Below, piece after piece: positions 23,750 through 35,024 of a DNA stretch of 64,000 bases; positions within the stretch are counted from its first letter, which is position 1; the number at the start of each line of letters is the position of its first letter. The stretch is from positions 8,070,963-8,134,962 of the forward strand of contig NC_088868.1 in assembly GCF_032884065.1 (NCBI RefSeq). The letters are read 5' to 3'. The notes below the pieces were generated by a model. It saw nothing but the letters and a program-made list of their open reading frames with translations. It was not told the origin of the DNA and did no database searches. Position numbers and translations under genes: made by a program. Origin of the DNA: Artemia franciscana (lineage: Eukaryota > Arthropoda > Branchiopoda > Anostraca > Artemiidae).

Positions 23750-24290
23750 AGCCTAACTCTTGTTTGTAGCGATTTTTATTCGTTTTAAGCTTGATTTGCA
23801 TATTCAATTTAAGTTTTACTCGTTTTAGAATTTATTTATTCCTTTATATTAATATTGATTGTATATTTGTTTCGTATGATTGTTTATTTAATTTCTGTTC
23901 GTTATAGGTTTTATTTATTCTTTAATAATAAAAGTTTTTTCCATTTTAAGCTTGATTTGCATATTTAATTAAATTTTTTACTTGTTTTAAGATTTAATTA
24001 TTCATTTATATGGTACATGTTCTATGTTGGTTTGCTAAGATTTTTTACTTAATTTCTGTTTGTTTTAGGTTTCATTTCTTCTTTAATAGTAATTTCTAGT
24101 CGCTTTGAGTTTGAATTATTACAGGTTTTTATTTTTACTGATCTCAAATTTAATATGACCTTAACTTTTCTTTGACAAACTTCTTTTTTGCAATTTTTTT
24201 TCTTAATTAATTTCTGCCCGTTTTTGATAGCCAAATTTTCAAGTTTTCCAAATTTCCCTATTTCAATTTTTTTTTTTACCACCAAAGTTT
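23750..24290. repeat. T-rich dispersed repeat, ~170-bp quasi-units
   Basis: TTCGTTTTAAGCTTGATTTGCATATT, with phrases such as TTTAATTTCTGTTCG and CTTTAATAGTAATTTCTAGTC, recurs here several times. It also recurs at 42000-42200, 42420-42680, 50640-50800 and 51020-51250. No protein is encoded. Confidence 0.5.
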
Positions 24291-24454
24291 CATCAAAGTA
24301 TCAAAACTAGTATCAAAGTAACAAAGGAAACTAAGTATCAAAGGAACAAAAAGTGACTTTCGTAACTTATACCCCTTGCCTGGAAACAAAGTCTGCCTCG
24401 TCAATCAGTAAATCAAAATATCAAAGTAAACAAGATATGAAAGTAACAATAAGC

Positions 24455-25790
24455 AAGTTTCATAACTTACAGTCTTTTCCCTGTGGGCTATTGGAGAGGG
24501 AAGTTTCAACTCCGGAGGCATAGTTATTTGGCCTTTGAACTAATTTAAACAAAATGGTTATCTCAAAGTTTGACTAGATCCCTTTGGAGAAAAGGGGTTG
24601 GGGGAAGGGGGGTAAGAGAAGATGACCTGTGATTACTTTTGACTCTAAAGAAACTAGAACTTTCGATTTCCAATCGAATAAGCCCCCTCTAAAGTTAATA
24701 AGACAACCGCTTCCACAAAACTTTATACGTTAACGACAGACATTTGCAATTTATAAACCTTGCCCCTTTTCAACCCCTGGGTTGTAATTATTTAAATTTC
24801 GGACTGTTCTGAAGAAAGGGTTATTAAAAATTCTAAATTGGAATGCATTTGGGAAAAAAGGCGCGAAAGGGGAGGGGGAGGCAGGTTACCCTCGGATGTC
24901 TTTGTGAAGAAAAGGGAGCGAAGGGGGGGGAGGTTAACCTCCGATCATGTTCGACTCTTAACAAGGGCAAAGGAAATTTCAATTTCCATCAAATGAGCCA
25001 CCTCCAAAGTTTATAAGCCCATGCCTTCCATAAAACGTTATATATTATTAATGGGTATCCAGCATAATTCATAACTCTTTCCTTGAGGGCTTGGTTCAGT
25101 TGGTTCAAACGGGAAAGTTGGTTCAAACCCAGAACCATAGTTATTTGACATCTGAGATATTTTGAAAAATGACTATCTCAAAATTTCGATCCAACACACT
25201 TGGGGAAAAGCGAGCATAACGGGGTGGGGGGGTCTAGTTGTCCACTGGTCATTTTTACTCTTAAAAGGAAACTAGAACTTTTAATTTTCAGTCAAATAAG
25301 CTGCCTCCAAACTTCTATGCCCACCACTTCTATGACAACCTGATACGCCCTGAGGCATAACTTACAACCCTGTTCTGGGTTCTGGGCAGTGTGTCAACCC
25401 TGAAAGCATTGTTATATTATGTTTGTATTATTTTGGACAAAATAGTATTAACTTCTGAAGTTATTACAACCACCCCTTCCATAAAAAACTTATATGCCCA
25501 GGGGCATTATATATGCTACCAATGCTTGCATTGGGTCTGTGGGGTGTCACTCCTCGAGTTTTTGTAATCTGATCTTTGGACTGATTTGGTCTGATTTTGA
25601 CAAAAATGGCTATCTCAAAGTTTTGATCAGGTGCATTTGGGGAAATGAGGGTGTAGGGGGGAGGGGTTCTGGTTTCCCTCTAATCACTTTTCACTCTTAA
25701 AAAGGGAACTAGAACGTCCGATTTCCTATCGAATAAGTCCCCCCATACCCAAAGTTTATAGGACCCCTCTTCCATATGAATTGCCTAAAA
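24455..25790 (+). repeat. Tandem array of ~300-bp units
   Basis: The marker phrases CATAACTTACA.CC, ATGGCTATCTCAAA.TTTTGATC, a G-rich run, TTTTGACTCTTAAAAAGG and AACTAGAACTTTCGATTTCC recur at roughly 290-312-bp spacing (24455, 24748, 25060, 25352). The same family forms arrays at 45.4-46.5 and 53.6-55.6 kb. It lies in gene 1 intron 1, next to exon 1. Confidence 0.75.
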
Positions 25791-25895
25791 AAAAAAGTAA
25801 CAATAAACATCAAAGCCTTGTGACCTTAACTATAGGCAACGCTTTAGATTCAAACACTTATTAAAGAATTGGACCAATAAAAGAGCAAAACTTAC

Positions 25896-25941
25896 CTTTT
25901 TTAACAACAGGAGGCCCAGAATAGCTTGCTGGTTCTACCAT
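25896..25941 (-). CDS. Zinc-finger protein 1, exon 1 (start codon)
   Basis: The 46-nt first coding exon encodes MVEPASYSGPPVVKK and the first base of codon 16, ending at a consensus G|GTAAG donor (25895). Gene 2 has an exon of identical length starting MMEP with the same donor, which is the strongest support for the model and for this start. Upstream reads TTTATATTAATCCCAAAG; the AG could be an acceptor for a 5' untranslated exon. Confidence 0.7.
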
Positions 25942-26199
25942 CTTTGGGATTAATATAAATTTTCTAGAAGTTATTAAAAGGGTAATAGTATACTTAGTGA
26001 TTGGAGATATTCAAAGCTACAAGACAAAGAAAGTAGAGCATTCCTCTTCTGTAAGACAGATTGTCAGCAAATGTTCCTAAAATGTATAAACGATATTAAT
26101 AGAACAAAAAATAAGCAGTAAGTAGCAACAACTTTCATTAATAGGAAGTAAAAACTAAGCACAAGGGTAAGTTTTCTGATTGCCTGCACTGTAATATAA
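25942..26199. other. 5' flank of gene 1 coding region
   Basis: This should contain the 5' untranslated region or a 5' intron of gene 1. I see no clear TATA or initiator element. Confidence 0.35.
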
Positions 26200-28100
26200 G
26201 CTACTCTTTTGGAGTTATAGTAGTAGCAGAAGAAGCAGAAGTAATCGTAGTAGTCTTAGCTTTAGTAGCAGCAGTAATAATAATAGTAGCAGTAGAAGCA
26301 GTAGTATTATGATGCAAATATTGTCTTTTGGTTAGTTCAATATCCCCCACAACAAGCATTGTAAGTTTTAATTTCACACCTGAAACTGTTGCTAAAGTAT
26401 TGCTGATATGCCCTTTTGACAAACTGCATATGGATGGCAGGCAGCCATCCATACAACAGAAATTTTCACTGAATTGTCACCTTCATACCATTAGGTATGG
26501 TTGTAATAGTAGTCCCAGCAGTGGTATACCTACTCAACTTAATACAATTAGCCATTGCTATTATATTGTCAATTTGCTCTTTTGATAACCATTATATTCA
26601 TATACTTCTTGAAACTTTAATTTTAATACTCTTAACCTTACAAGTAGATGTGACAGAAAAAGTAGTTGGAACAATAATGGTAGCAGCAGTAGCACTAGTA
26701 AATTTTGCAGCAGTAGTAGTATTAGTAGTAACGTGCACATATTGCTTTTTGGTCAATTGATCTTCCTCTTTAAGTATCCTCTAAGAGTTCCAACTTAATG
26801 CACAAATCAATTCTTAAGATAAACTATTTTGACAATCTAAATACACATAATGTATCTTGTTAGTTCAAATTTGCCATCAATATATTCTCAAGTTTTACCT
26901 TCATAGACTTAGCCTTAATTGTACTTATTATCACACTAGTTTTGGTGAAGTAGTTCTAATGTAAGTGCTATATCAGTGTAATAGTAGCAGTAGTAGAAGA
27001 AGTATTAATAGCAGTAATAGCGTGTGCATATTCCCCTTTGGTCAGTTGAACATTGCTTTAATGATGCCTAGAAATTTCACCTTGACAAAGCCATTTCAAA
27101 AATTTTGTTGATGTGCACTTTGGACACCCCTTTTGATGCCCTTTTCATCTTAATACTCTATGACTTACAACTTACTGTAATTGTGTAGTAGTTGGAGTAG
27201 TTTAGTAACAGTAGTAGTATTAGTAAAAGTAGCAGTAGTATTAGTGTTAGTAGTGACATGCATATATTATCTTTTTGTCAATTGATCTTCCTCTTTAAGT
27301 ATTCTTCAAAAGTCTCAACTTAATACCAAAATCAATTCTTTTCATGGGCCCTTTTGACAATCTGCATGCACATAGTGTGTTTTAATTTAGTTGGAATTCC
27401 TCCTCAATATTCACCTTCATACATGTAGCCTTAAATGTACTAGTATCATAGTAGAAGTGGTAGTAGTAGGAACAATGGTAGCAGTAATAGTGTATTATTG
27501 TTAGTAGTAACAGTAATAGCAGCAGTAATAATAGCAGTAGTAGCAGGTGCATTTTGCCTTTTGGTCAATTGAACATCCCACTCATGATGCCCATAAAATT
27601 TCCTCTTTATATGATAAGCTGTTCAAAAAATATTGCCAATACACCTGTATTTGTAATCTGTATAAATCTTTCTATCAAATCAATTAAATCTTTTGATTTA
27701 TTTCAACTTTCCCCTCAATGTTTCCTAAGATTTTTTTTTTCAATATCCTCTGCCTTAGTAGCACTTACTACAGAGGTAGCAGTTTTAGCAATAGAAATGG
27801 TAGTAGCAATAGTACTTGTGATAGTAGTAGATGCAGCAGTAGTTGTAGTAGTGGCATGCAAATATTGTCGTTTTTATCAATTGATCATCTCCCAAATCAT
27901 TTCCTGAAAATTCCAAATTAATATACTCATTCATTCCTGGGTTACACCCTTTTGAAAACCGATATACACATAGTATGTTTTGATTCAGTTCATCACTCCC
28001 ATCTACATTCCCTTAAAGACTCATCTTAGCATTCTTCATATATTGGGAAAGTAGAAGTCAGACATGCATACCTTTTCACAATAACATATACAATATGTAA
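26200..28100 (+). repeat. Trinucleotide-cored composite repeat (copy 1)
   Basis: Repeated blocks of AGT/AGC-type trinucleotides (GTAGTAGCAGTAG) alternate with phrases such as TTTTGGTCAATTGA, CCTTTTGACAA.CTGCAT and TTCAACTTAATACC. 26200-26520 aligns with 52670-53010, and 27925-28110 with 53440-53610, in the same order. Frames rich in Val and Ser here simply translate the trinucleotides. Confidence 0.7.
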
Positions 28101-28500
28101 ACAATGAACAGATTGAAAAACTTAAAGCCCTTGTCCTGAGTCCCCAGGGGGGGGGGGACATCCCCAAACGCATAATTACTGAACCTTTCAACAATGCTGA
28201 AACAAACTGATGTCTTAAAACTTTGTGTGAAAATTTGTTTCGGAAATGACAGGTGTCGTAGCGGGAGGGGGGTGATTTCTCAAGCCCTGGGCATTAATTA
28301 AAGCCCTTGCTTCAAAGCTCTGGGGGCTGTGTCAACCCTGGAAGCATTGTTATATAGTTTTTAGACAATTTTGTCTAGAAAAATCATATAATAATGCCTC
28401 TGTGAGGACAATTTTGTTTAAAATAGTCTTAAAATCATATAACAATGCCTCCAGGGTTGACATAACCCCCCAAAGCCCTGGAGCAAGGGCTTTATACTGG
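28101..28500. repeat. 300-bp unit meeting an inverted copy (palindromic junction)
   Basis: The left arm 28300-28360 (AAAGCCCTTGCTTC to GCATTGTTATATAG) is inverted at 28437-28494. The array therefore switches orientation here. Confidence 0.7.
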
Positions 28501-29160
28501 TGCTACTACTACAGCTAATAAACCTAAGGGTATTAAGGCAAAAATTTTGGGCAATATTATAACTGTATTGAAATAAATTGAAACACACTATGCCTACATA
28601 GGTTGTCAAGAGGACACATCAGGACTGGTTGATAGTATCAAGTTAAAAATTTCATTATGTATTGAAGGGGATGTTTAAAAAGGTCCTATGCGCATACTAC
28701 TACTAATGCTACTGCAACTATTACTACTACACAAGCTAGGGGCATTAAGGTGAAACTTTCAAGGAATATTTGGGTGGAAGCTGAATTAAATCAAAATTAA
28801 CTATGATCATGTTGACTGTTGATGGGGTGACAAAGCAATATCACAATAACAGCTTAAATTATTAGATTAGACCTTTCAGGGTAAGTTGTGACAGATTTTG
28901 AACTAGCCAGAAGACACGGCTTTGATACTATTTCTATAGTTACTGCAACTAATGACACTAAGGGCATTAAGTTGAAACGTTTAGGAGGAGTTTCAATTAT
29001 ACAAAAAACTATATACATGCACGTGTTAAAAGGGCATATAAGCAATATCATAGACATCACTGCTTTATCATAGCTAGTAAAATCATTGACATTTGAAAGG
29101 AGCTAATTTAACTGGAAATTCAAAGTTCTAGTACCCTTTTTAAGAGTTAAAAGTGATTGG
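28501..29160 (-). repeat. Inverted copy of the trinucleotide composite
   Basis: Read on the minus strand, the same phrases appear: TTGACAACCTATGTA, GTGTGTTTCAATTTA and TAATACCCTTAG, with short AGT runs. At 29100-29160 the 300-bp-unit phrase (ACTCTTAAAAAGGGTACTAG in complement) follows. Confidence 0.6.
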
Positions 29161-29690
29161 TGGTTAATCAGTCCCTTTCTTTAGTTCATAATTTTCCAAA
29201 CACATCCAATGAAAATTTAGAAGAGCCATTTTGTTCAGCATACCTGAAATGTCTTGTAACTGTTTTTCTAGGGCTATTGTGCAGGTCAAACCCCCCACAG
29301 TTATGCTATTGCACATTATGTTTAAAAAATAAATGTTGTCTTAAGCTTAAATCTAAAAGCACTGTTTGTACACTGATTGCCAATTAGACATCTTGGCAAT
29401 ATCCCAAGAATGACTGAGGGTCTTATGTTCAAACTTTTGGGGCTACTTTTGCTCTTAAAACTTAACTAAATCAAAACAGTGTAAGTGTGTCCAAGCAGTC
29501 AAAAATCTTAGATAGATTTTTTTCACAAATGGTATTAAGTTTTAGCTTTTAGGTCAACTAGTAGAGGTATAAAACAAAATTAAACACTACTAAAATGTGT
29601 ACAGATTTTTAAAAGGGTGTATGTTGTTAAATATTGTTGAAAAGATTTAAACTATTATTTCTTTTTCCCTGAAAAGACTCTGTCAATATA
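29161..29690. other. Anonymous intergenic sequence
   Basis: No supported feature. Confidence 0.35.
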
Positions 29691-29699
29691 AAGCAACCA

Positions 29700-29823
29700 G
29701 CTATGATCTACTGATTTTCATTAGAAGTGTAATTTTTATATTTTTCGGTTTTATTTTCATACTCCTCTGTGTACATCTTTTGTATGTAAAGAGGGAATAA
29801 ATAAATTATTCTTATTATTATTA
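29700..29823 (+). repeat. LINE 3'-end-like tail
   Basis: A T-rich 3' region with GTAAAGAGGGAATAAATAAA, then a TTA-type trinucleotide tail, resembles the 3' termini of Jockey- or RTE-type LINEs. No coding part remains. Confidence 0.4.
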
Positions 29824-30561
29824 GCTAAGAACTTTTCCTACAAAATAAGTTTTCAAAAAAAAAAAAAAAAATGAAGAGCTTCATTATAGTTAACTGTCTC
29901 ATCTCTGTTATCACCTTTATGCACTAGGGTAATATATCCTAACTTTTGTTCTGCAGGTTAAATGTAAACTTTTGAAAAAGCTGAGTAAAAGGACAAGACA
30001 GTTCATCATGTGCTTCTTTTAGAAGTGGAGTGTATATACTGCCTGGTCAAAAAAATTTATTTGGGTTCAGGTCTTTAAGACAGGTTTTAAGGTCAACTCT
30101 ACTGATAGTAATAGGTGGCATTACAGTTATGACGTCATACTTGGGGGGATCTGAGAGTGGATATTTTCAACAGGTGTGAAGATAGAGGCAAATTGATCAA
30201 TAAGGGAATTTTCTGTTGCCTGGGGATTATCAATTTTATATCTATTATGTACCAGCCTCCTCTAATGGTCCTATATTTAACCCAAGGAAAGTCTAAAAGC
30301 AAAATTAAAACAACAAAATTCTTATTTTCAATATCCAGGATATATCCACTTATCATATTATTATGTTTATTTCCATTGTTACATACTTTCTAAAATAACT
30401 TAAAACAATATTTTGGTAAATTAGGCAGTCAACCGCACATGGAGATAAATTGATACTGAGAAGATAAGCCATTTAATATATGAGCTAGGAGGTAGATCAT
30501 GACTGTATTGGTAGCCTATAATGAAGAAATATATTACTCGGGCTATATATGGGACCATAAC
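29824..30561. other. Anonymous intergenic sequence
   Basis: AT-rich with a short poly-A; no supported gene. The LTR element inserted directly to its right. Confidence 0.4.
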
Positions 30562-30566
30562 ATGGG
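30562..30566. repeat. Target-site duplication ATGGG (left)
   Basis: ATGGG at 30562-30566 and 35168-35172 flanks the LTR element. Five bases is the size expected for Ty3/mdg4-type integration. Confidence 0.9.
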
Positions 30567-30709
30567 TGTAGCGTTTTACCAATTATATGATTTATTTAAA
30601 CCCAGGCATCTAGAACAAAAGTCATTATATAGCAACAGCAAGCAATTAATATCAAGTAAGCAAAGCAAAGCAAGCAGGCATATCATTATTTAACATGCAT
30701 AATATTACA
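30567..30709 (-). repeat. 3' LTR (143 bp)
   Basis: It begins TG and ends CA, as read on either strand (TGTAGCG...ATATTACA). It is identical to 35025-35167. Confidence 0.92.
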
Positions 30710-30724
30710 TCCTCCTTCTTCCCT
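30710..30724 (-). other. Polypurine tract
   Basis: AGGGAAGAAGGAGGA on the minus strand directly abuts the 3' LTR. It is the expected plus-strand DNA primer of reverse transcription. Confidence 0.85.
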
Positions 30725-30792
30725 AGAAGAAGATTCTAATCACTTACTGGCAGTGGAGACCCAACTGTTAGTACTATTACTAACGTCTCCAA

Positions 30793-30908
30793 GAGAAGGC
30801 GCTAGGCTCGCTTCTCTTCACTTTGTACGGACACAAAACAAACTAGAGAACTCCTCATATAGCACTGACTTAACACACACTCGAGAGAAGGCGCTTGGCT
30901 CACTTCTC
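30793..30908. repeat. Pair of 24-bp self-complementary-ended repeats in the element 3' region
   Basis: 30793-30816 and 30885-30908 are near-identical 24-mers (GAGAAGGCGCT.GGCTC.CT and on), each ending in complementary GAGAAG/CTTCTC. They lie between the Gag-Pol stop and the polypurine tract. Confidence 0.6.
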
Positions 30909-30974
30909 ACCAGGTATTATATACACTATGTACAGACTTCAACTTCTCTTCTTTTGAGATTTTTGTTGGTAAGT

Positions 30975-33900
30975 TCACAAGTTCAGTTTGATTGGTGGCT
31001 TACTCTGCCTCCCGTACCTTGATTTAGTTACTGGTATAACCACTGGTACTCCCTCCTTGGGTGGGCTTGGGCTACTGGTAGTACGGAGCAGGGCTGTTCT
31101 GTCAAGTGAGGGAATGTCTGATGATGCGGTAAACGGTGTTTCGTCTGCACGAGTTAGGTTCGACGCTGGGGGGATCGCAGTAGGAGTAACTGCATCGCTT
31201 CCAGTGCATTCTACTGGACTACGTCTGTTCTGTACTGGTGTTGATGGCTGTGCATTTGATATGTGTTTCCGATTCCTCTGTAGAATTGTTCCAGCTTCAG
31301 TTTCGATATGGTACGATCTAGGGCGTGCTGCTGGTGCTATGATGCTGGCGGTGCTCCACTGGCCATCAGTTTGTTTCTGGAAGGTCACTGTGTCCCCCGA
31401 GTGGAGTGTAGGCCTAGACTTGGCTTGTTTGTCGAAGTATCGTTTCTGTCTTGACTGGGCCTCTTCCCGCTTCAGCAGGTACTTTTTAGTTGGAACCACC
31501 TGCTTCCGCAGGTGCTTTTCTGTGCAAGGTAAGGTGGAGCGTAATTGGCGGCTCATTAGCAGTTGTGCAGGGGCGGCGTAGTTGTCTACGGGTGTATTTC
31601 TGTATTCCAGTAGACCAAGATACGGGTCATCTCCGCCTTCACTTGCCTTGGTGAAGATGTCCTTGCAAGTGTGGACAGCCTTTTCTACCAGTCCATTGGA
31701 CTGTGGGTAGATAGGGCTGGAGGTCTTGTGCCTTATGCCCCATTCTTTGATGAACTGTTCAAACTCTGCAGATGAGTATTGTGTTCCGTTGTCTGAGATG
31801 ATGGTGTGGGGGATCCCATGTCGAGCAAAATGTGCTTTTAGTTTAATAATGACTTCTTTGGATGTCACGTTTTTCAACAGGTCGACTTCAAAGAAGCGGC
31901 TGTGGTAATCGACTGTTATAAGATATTTTGCTTCATTCCAATCAAATATGTCTGAGGCTACCTGCTGCCATGGTACTAATTGGATCTGGGAGTTCATGAG
32001 AGGCTCTTTCTGGTTGTTACGGCTATGTTTCTGGCAAGTGGGACAGTTTTTGATTAGCGTTTCGATATCACCATTCATCTTTGGCCAGTACACGAGCATC
32101 CTGGCGCGTTGCTTTGTCTTTTCCATACCAAGGTGGGAGACGTGAAGTTGCTTGAGGATTTGGGGTCGCATCTTCCTTGGGATAACGATCCTTTCACCTT
32201 TAAATATGATGCCATTCATGTATGACAGCTCGTGTTGAAGGTTCCAGTATGCAAGGAGATCCATGGCACATTGCTTTCTGGTGTTGGACCAACCACCTTG
32301 TATGGCTTCTCTGAGATGAATCAGGTGCTCATCTTCCTTGGTATGAAGTCGTATTTCCTCGAGCCTTGCATCGCTAACAGGAAGTACGCGTGCAATCTGG
32401 TGGACATACACCTCGATTTCTCTATGGAGCTTCTCGTCAATGTCAGGTAGGTGCAGCCTTGATAAAGTGTCTGCGACTGCGATTTCTGTCCCTGGTCTGT
32501 AACTGAACTCTAGGTCATAGGGTTGAATCTGAAGCATCATTCGTTGAGCTCTGGCAGGTGCTTTTTGAAGTGGATTTCGTAGGATGGTTTCAAGTGGGCG
32601 GTGGTCTGTGGTTACTTTTACATGCCTGCCATATATGAAATGATGGAAGTACTTGCAACCGAAGACTATTGCGTATAATTCCTTTTCAAGCTGTGAGTAT
32701 TTCTGTTCAGCTTTGCTAAGGGAGCGTGATGCATATGCGACAACGTTGCCGTTTGACGAGATGTATGCTCCTAGACCGTGTGATGATGCGTCCACAGTAA
32801 GGTCGATGGACTTGCATGAATGGTCAAAGTATGCTAAGTTTGAGACTGTTGAGTGTTTGATGTTTTGGAGGGCTTCGTCATGCTCTTTGGCCCACTTGAA
32901 CTCGGTGGCTTTACTGAGGTCACGCAGGGTTTTATTCTGTGTTGATAAGTTTGGGATGTATTTTGCAAGATAGTTTAACATACCCAACAGAGTTGCAAGT
33001 TCTTCTGAGTTTGATGGAGTAGGCATGTTGTTAATAGCTTCGAGTTTGTCAGGATCTGGCTGCATTCCTTGTTCACTAATCACATGTCCGAAATATGTCA
33101 CACTTGTCACACAAAAGCTGCATTTCGCTTTGTTGAACTTGATACCTTTTGCTCTGGCTCTCTCAAGTACAGCTACTAATCGCTTATTGTGTTCCTCAAG
33201 GGTTGAACCAAAAACCAGAAGATCATCAATGATGACAGCAAACCCATCTAATCCCTCGAGAGCCTCTTCCATTCTTCTTTGGAATTCATCCTGGGCAGAG
33301 ATGATGCCAAACGGCATCCGTTTAAAACGGTATCTGCCAAAGATGGTATTGAATGTTGTTAAGTCTGCAGATTCATCATCCAAGACTAGCGACCAATACC
33401 CCGACCTTGCATCCAGTTTGCTCAAGTATTTTACCCCATGGAGTCTGGATGTTACGTCTTCCAGGGAGGGAATAGGGTAGAATGGTCTTCTGATTGACTT
33501 GTTCAAGTCTACAGGGTCAATGCAAATTCTTAAACTGCCATCCTTTTTTTCTACGGCGACCATCGAATTCACCCAGTCAGTTGGTTTAGAGACTTTTTCA
33601 ATTATTCCTTGTTCTTCCATCCGTTTAAGTTCTGCTTCTAACTTTCCTCGAAGTGATGAGGGAATTCTTCTTGCTGGGTATGCTGTAGGGACTGCATCGT
33701 CCTTCAGATACAGATGGCACCCTCCATCCAATTTTCCTATTCCTTGGAAGACATCATTGTAGCTACTGATTATGTCATCCGTTTTTGTCTTGTCGATTGC
33801 ATGCATGTCCTTGCATGTGCTTTTCTCAACTTTACTGACATTCAGTACAAGTTTGACAATATTCAGGTCAATGCTTGACCGGAATCCGAGAATTGGCACT

Positions 33901-35012
33901 GAATCCGTTTCAACAATAAAGAATGGTAGGGTTTCAGCCTTGCTTGATTTGTGCTTGCAGCTCAGCTTGCATACACCTCTCACAGGAATTTTGGATCCAC
34001 AGTAGCTTGTGAGTTTCTGAGAACTTTTTTTCAGTGATGGCGGATGTGGTAAGGCGTCAAAATACTTGGCAGGTAGAATGTTAGCTTGTGCCCCTGTATC
34101 GACCTTGAATTTGACAGGTAAGGAGTGGTTCACCTCCAGTGTAATAAGGGCTTCATCTCTGCTCTTATTGGTGTTGTTCTCTATGGCATATAAGAAGACA
34201 TCCTCATCTTCGTCACTATTGTTGGCTGGGCTCTCCTTGTATTCAATCACTGCATTCATTGATTTGTTGCTTTTGCACACAAATGCAAAGGGATTTGGCT
34301 TTTTGCACTTTGTGCATGTTTTTCCCTTTGCAGGACAAGTGTGGCTAGGTGAGTATACTCCTCCACAGAAGTAGCATTCCTTTGTTTTTCTAGATGACAC
34401 AGATGCATCTTCGTATTCTCTGACTGGATATTTGTACTTCTGGACAGCATCAATTTCTTTCTTGATTTGTTGTGGTTCTTGTACTTCAAATGTTCTTAGC
34501 TGTGCCTGGGTTGTTTGGTAAGACCGGCATTTATCAACAGCTAGTGCCAAAGTTAGGGTATCACCTTCCAGAAGAAGTCTTTCTCTAATTTTAGGGTCTC
34601 TGATGCCACTAACTATTTTGTCCCAAACCATTTCATCAGCGCTATCATAGTTGCAAGCCTTCACCAGGATTTTCAGTTCTGTGATGTATTTCTCTACACT
34701 TTCTCCTTCACACTGGTCACGTTTCTGGAATATATATCGAGCAAATACACTGTTGGTGACTGGTGCAGCATATTCGCGGAATTTCTGCAGGTAAGTTTCT
34801 ACATTGTTTGTTTCTGCAGCAGTGAGTGGGAAGGTGTTGAATATCTGGCGCCCTTTTTCTCCTGCCCAGATGAGAAGGTAAGCACATTTGCTTTCTGCCG
34901 TCTTTCCAGACAGGGGTCCCAGAAACATCAGTTTGGCATGCTCTTCAAAGCGTTTCCATTCATCGCCGAGGGAAGCTGAATCCCAATCAATACTTGGTGG
35001 CTTTGCTTCCAT
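30975..35012 (-). CDS. Gag-Pol polyprotein of Ty3/mdg4-type element
   Basis: One uninterrupted frame of 1345 residues is fused without a frameshift. Gag occupies ~1-210, followed by a nucleocapsid region of two knuckles: Cys213, 216, 226 and Cys233, 236, 246. The second has NPF where NHF is usual, so its histidine is missing at 241. Protease DTG is at 305-307. Reverse transcriptase occupies ~440-610, with Asp534 (SKLDARSGY) and IIDD (Asp596, Asp597). RNase H begins at Asp741 (TVDASSHG) and includes Asp803 and Asp848. Integrase has an HHCC finger (His957, His960, Cys990, Cys993) and a DD35E core at Asp1021, Asp1074 and Glu1110. A basic tail follows. The start codon lies 12 nt from the LTR. There is no env. 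Apart from the knuckle, every catalytic motif is present. Confidence 0.95.
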   Translation of the reverse strand: MEAKPPSIDWDSASLGDEWKRFEEHAKLMFLGPLSGKTAESKCAYLLIWAGEKGRQIFNTFPLTAAETNNVETYLQKFREYAAPVTNSVFARYIFQKRDQCEGESVEKYITELKILVKACNYDSADEMVWDKIVSGIRDPKIRERLLLEGDTLTLALAVDKCRSYQTTQAQLRTFEVQEPQQIKKEIDAVQKYKYPVREYEDASVSSRKTKECYFCGGVYSPSHTCPAKGKTCTKCKKPNPFAFVCKSNKSMNAVIEYKESPANNSDEDEDVFLYAIENNTNKSRDEALITLEVNHSLPVKFKVDTGAQANILPAKYFDALPHPPSLKKSSQKLTSYCGSKIPVRGVCKLSCKHKSSKAETLPFFIVETDSVPILGFRSSIDLNIVKLVLNVSKVEKSTCKDMHAIDKTKTDDIISSYNDVFQGIGKLDGGCHLYLKDDAVPTAYPARRIPSSLRGKLEAELKRMEEQGIIEKVSKPTDWVNSMVAVEKKDGSLRICIDPVDLNKSIRRPFYPIPSLEDVTSRLHGVKYLSKLDARSGYWSLVLDDESADLTTFNTIFGRYRFKRMPFGIISAQDEFQRRMEEALEGLDGFAVIIDDLLVFGSTLEEHNKRLVAVLERARAKGIKFNKAKCSFCVTSVTYFGHVISEQGMQPDPDKLEAINNMPTPSNSEELATLLGMLNYLAKYIPNLSTQNKTLRDLSKATEFKWAKEHDEALQNIKHSTVSNLAYFDHSCKSIDLTVDASSHGLGAYISSNGNVVAYASRSLSKAEQKYSQLEKELYAIVFGCKYFHHFIYGRHVKVTTDHRPLETILRNPLQKAPARAQRMMLQIQPYDLEFSYRPGTEIAVADTLSRLHLPDIDEKLHREIEVYVHQIARVLPVSDARLEEIRLHTKEDEHLIHLREAIQGGWSNTRKQCAMDLLAYWNLQHELSYMNGIIFKGERIVIPRKMRPQILKQLHVSHLGMEKTKQRARMLVYWPKMNGDIETLIKNCPTCQKHSRNNQKEPLMNSQIQLVPWQQVASDIFDWNEAKYLITVDYHSRFFEVDLLKNVTSKEVIIKLKAHFARHGIPHTIISDNGTQYSSAEFEQFIKEWGIRHKTSSPIYPQSNGLVEKAVHTCKDIFTKASEGGDDPYLGLLEYRNTPVDNYAAPAQLLMSRQLRSTLPCTEKHLRKQVVPTKKYLLKREEAQSRQKRYFDKQAKSRPTLHSGDTVTFQKQTDGQWSTASIIAPAARPRSYHIETEAGTILQRNRKHISNAQPSTPVQNRRSPVECTGSDAVTPTAIPPASNLTRADETPFTASSDIPSLDRTALLRTTSSPSPPKEGVPVVIPVTKSRYGRQSKPPIKLNL

Positions 35013-35024
35013 CTTCTGACACCA
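35013..35024 (-). other. Primer-binding site, tRNA-Leu type
   Basis: TGGTGTCAGAAG begins directly at the 5' LTR edge and complements the 3' end of eukaryotic tRNA-Leu (CTTCTGACACCA). The Gag-Pol ATG follows immediately, leaving almost no leader. The tRNA assignment is from memory of tRNA-Leu ends. Confidence 0.7.

Noticed and set aside
26200-27907. Val/Ser-rich frames near the trinucleotide repeats
   Set aside because: They arise from AGT/AGC trinucleotides and are not conserved between copies in frame.
30988-34374. Plus-strand frames of 60-197 residues across the LTR element
   Set aside because: They are antisense shadows of the intact Gag-Pol frame with no family motifs.
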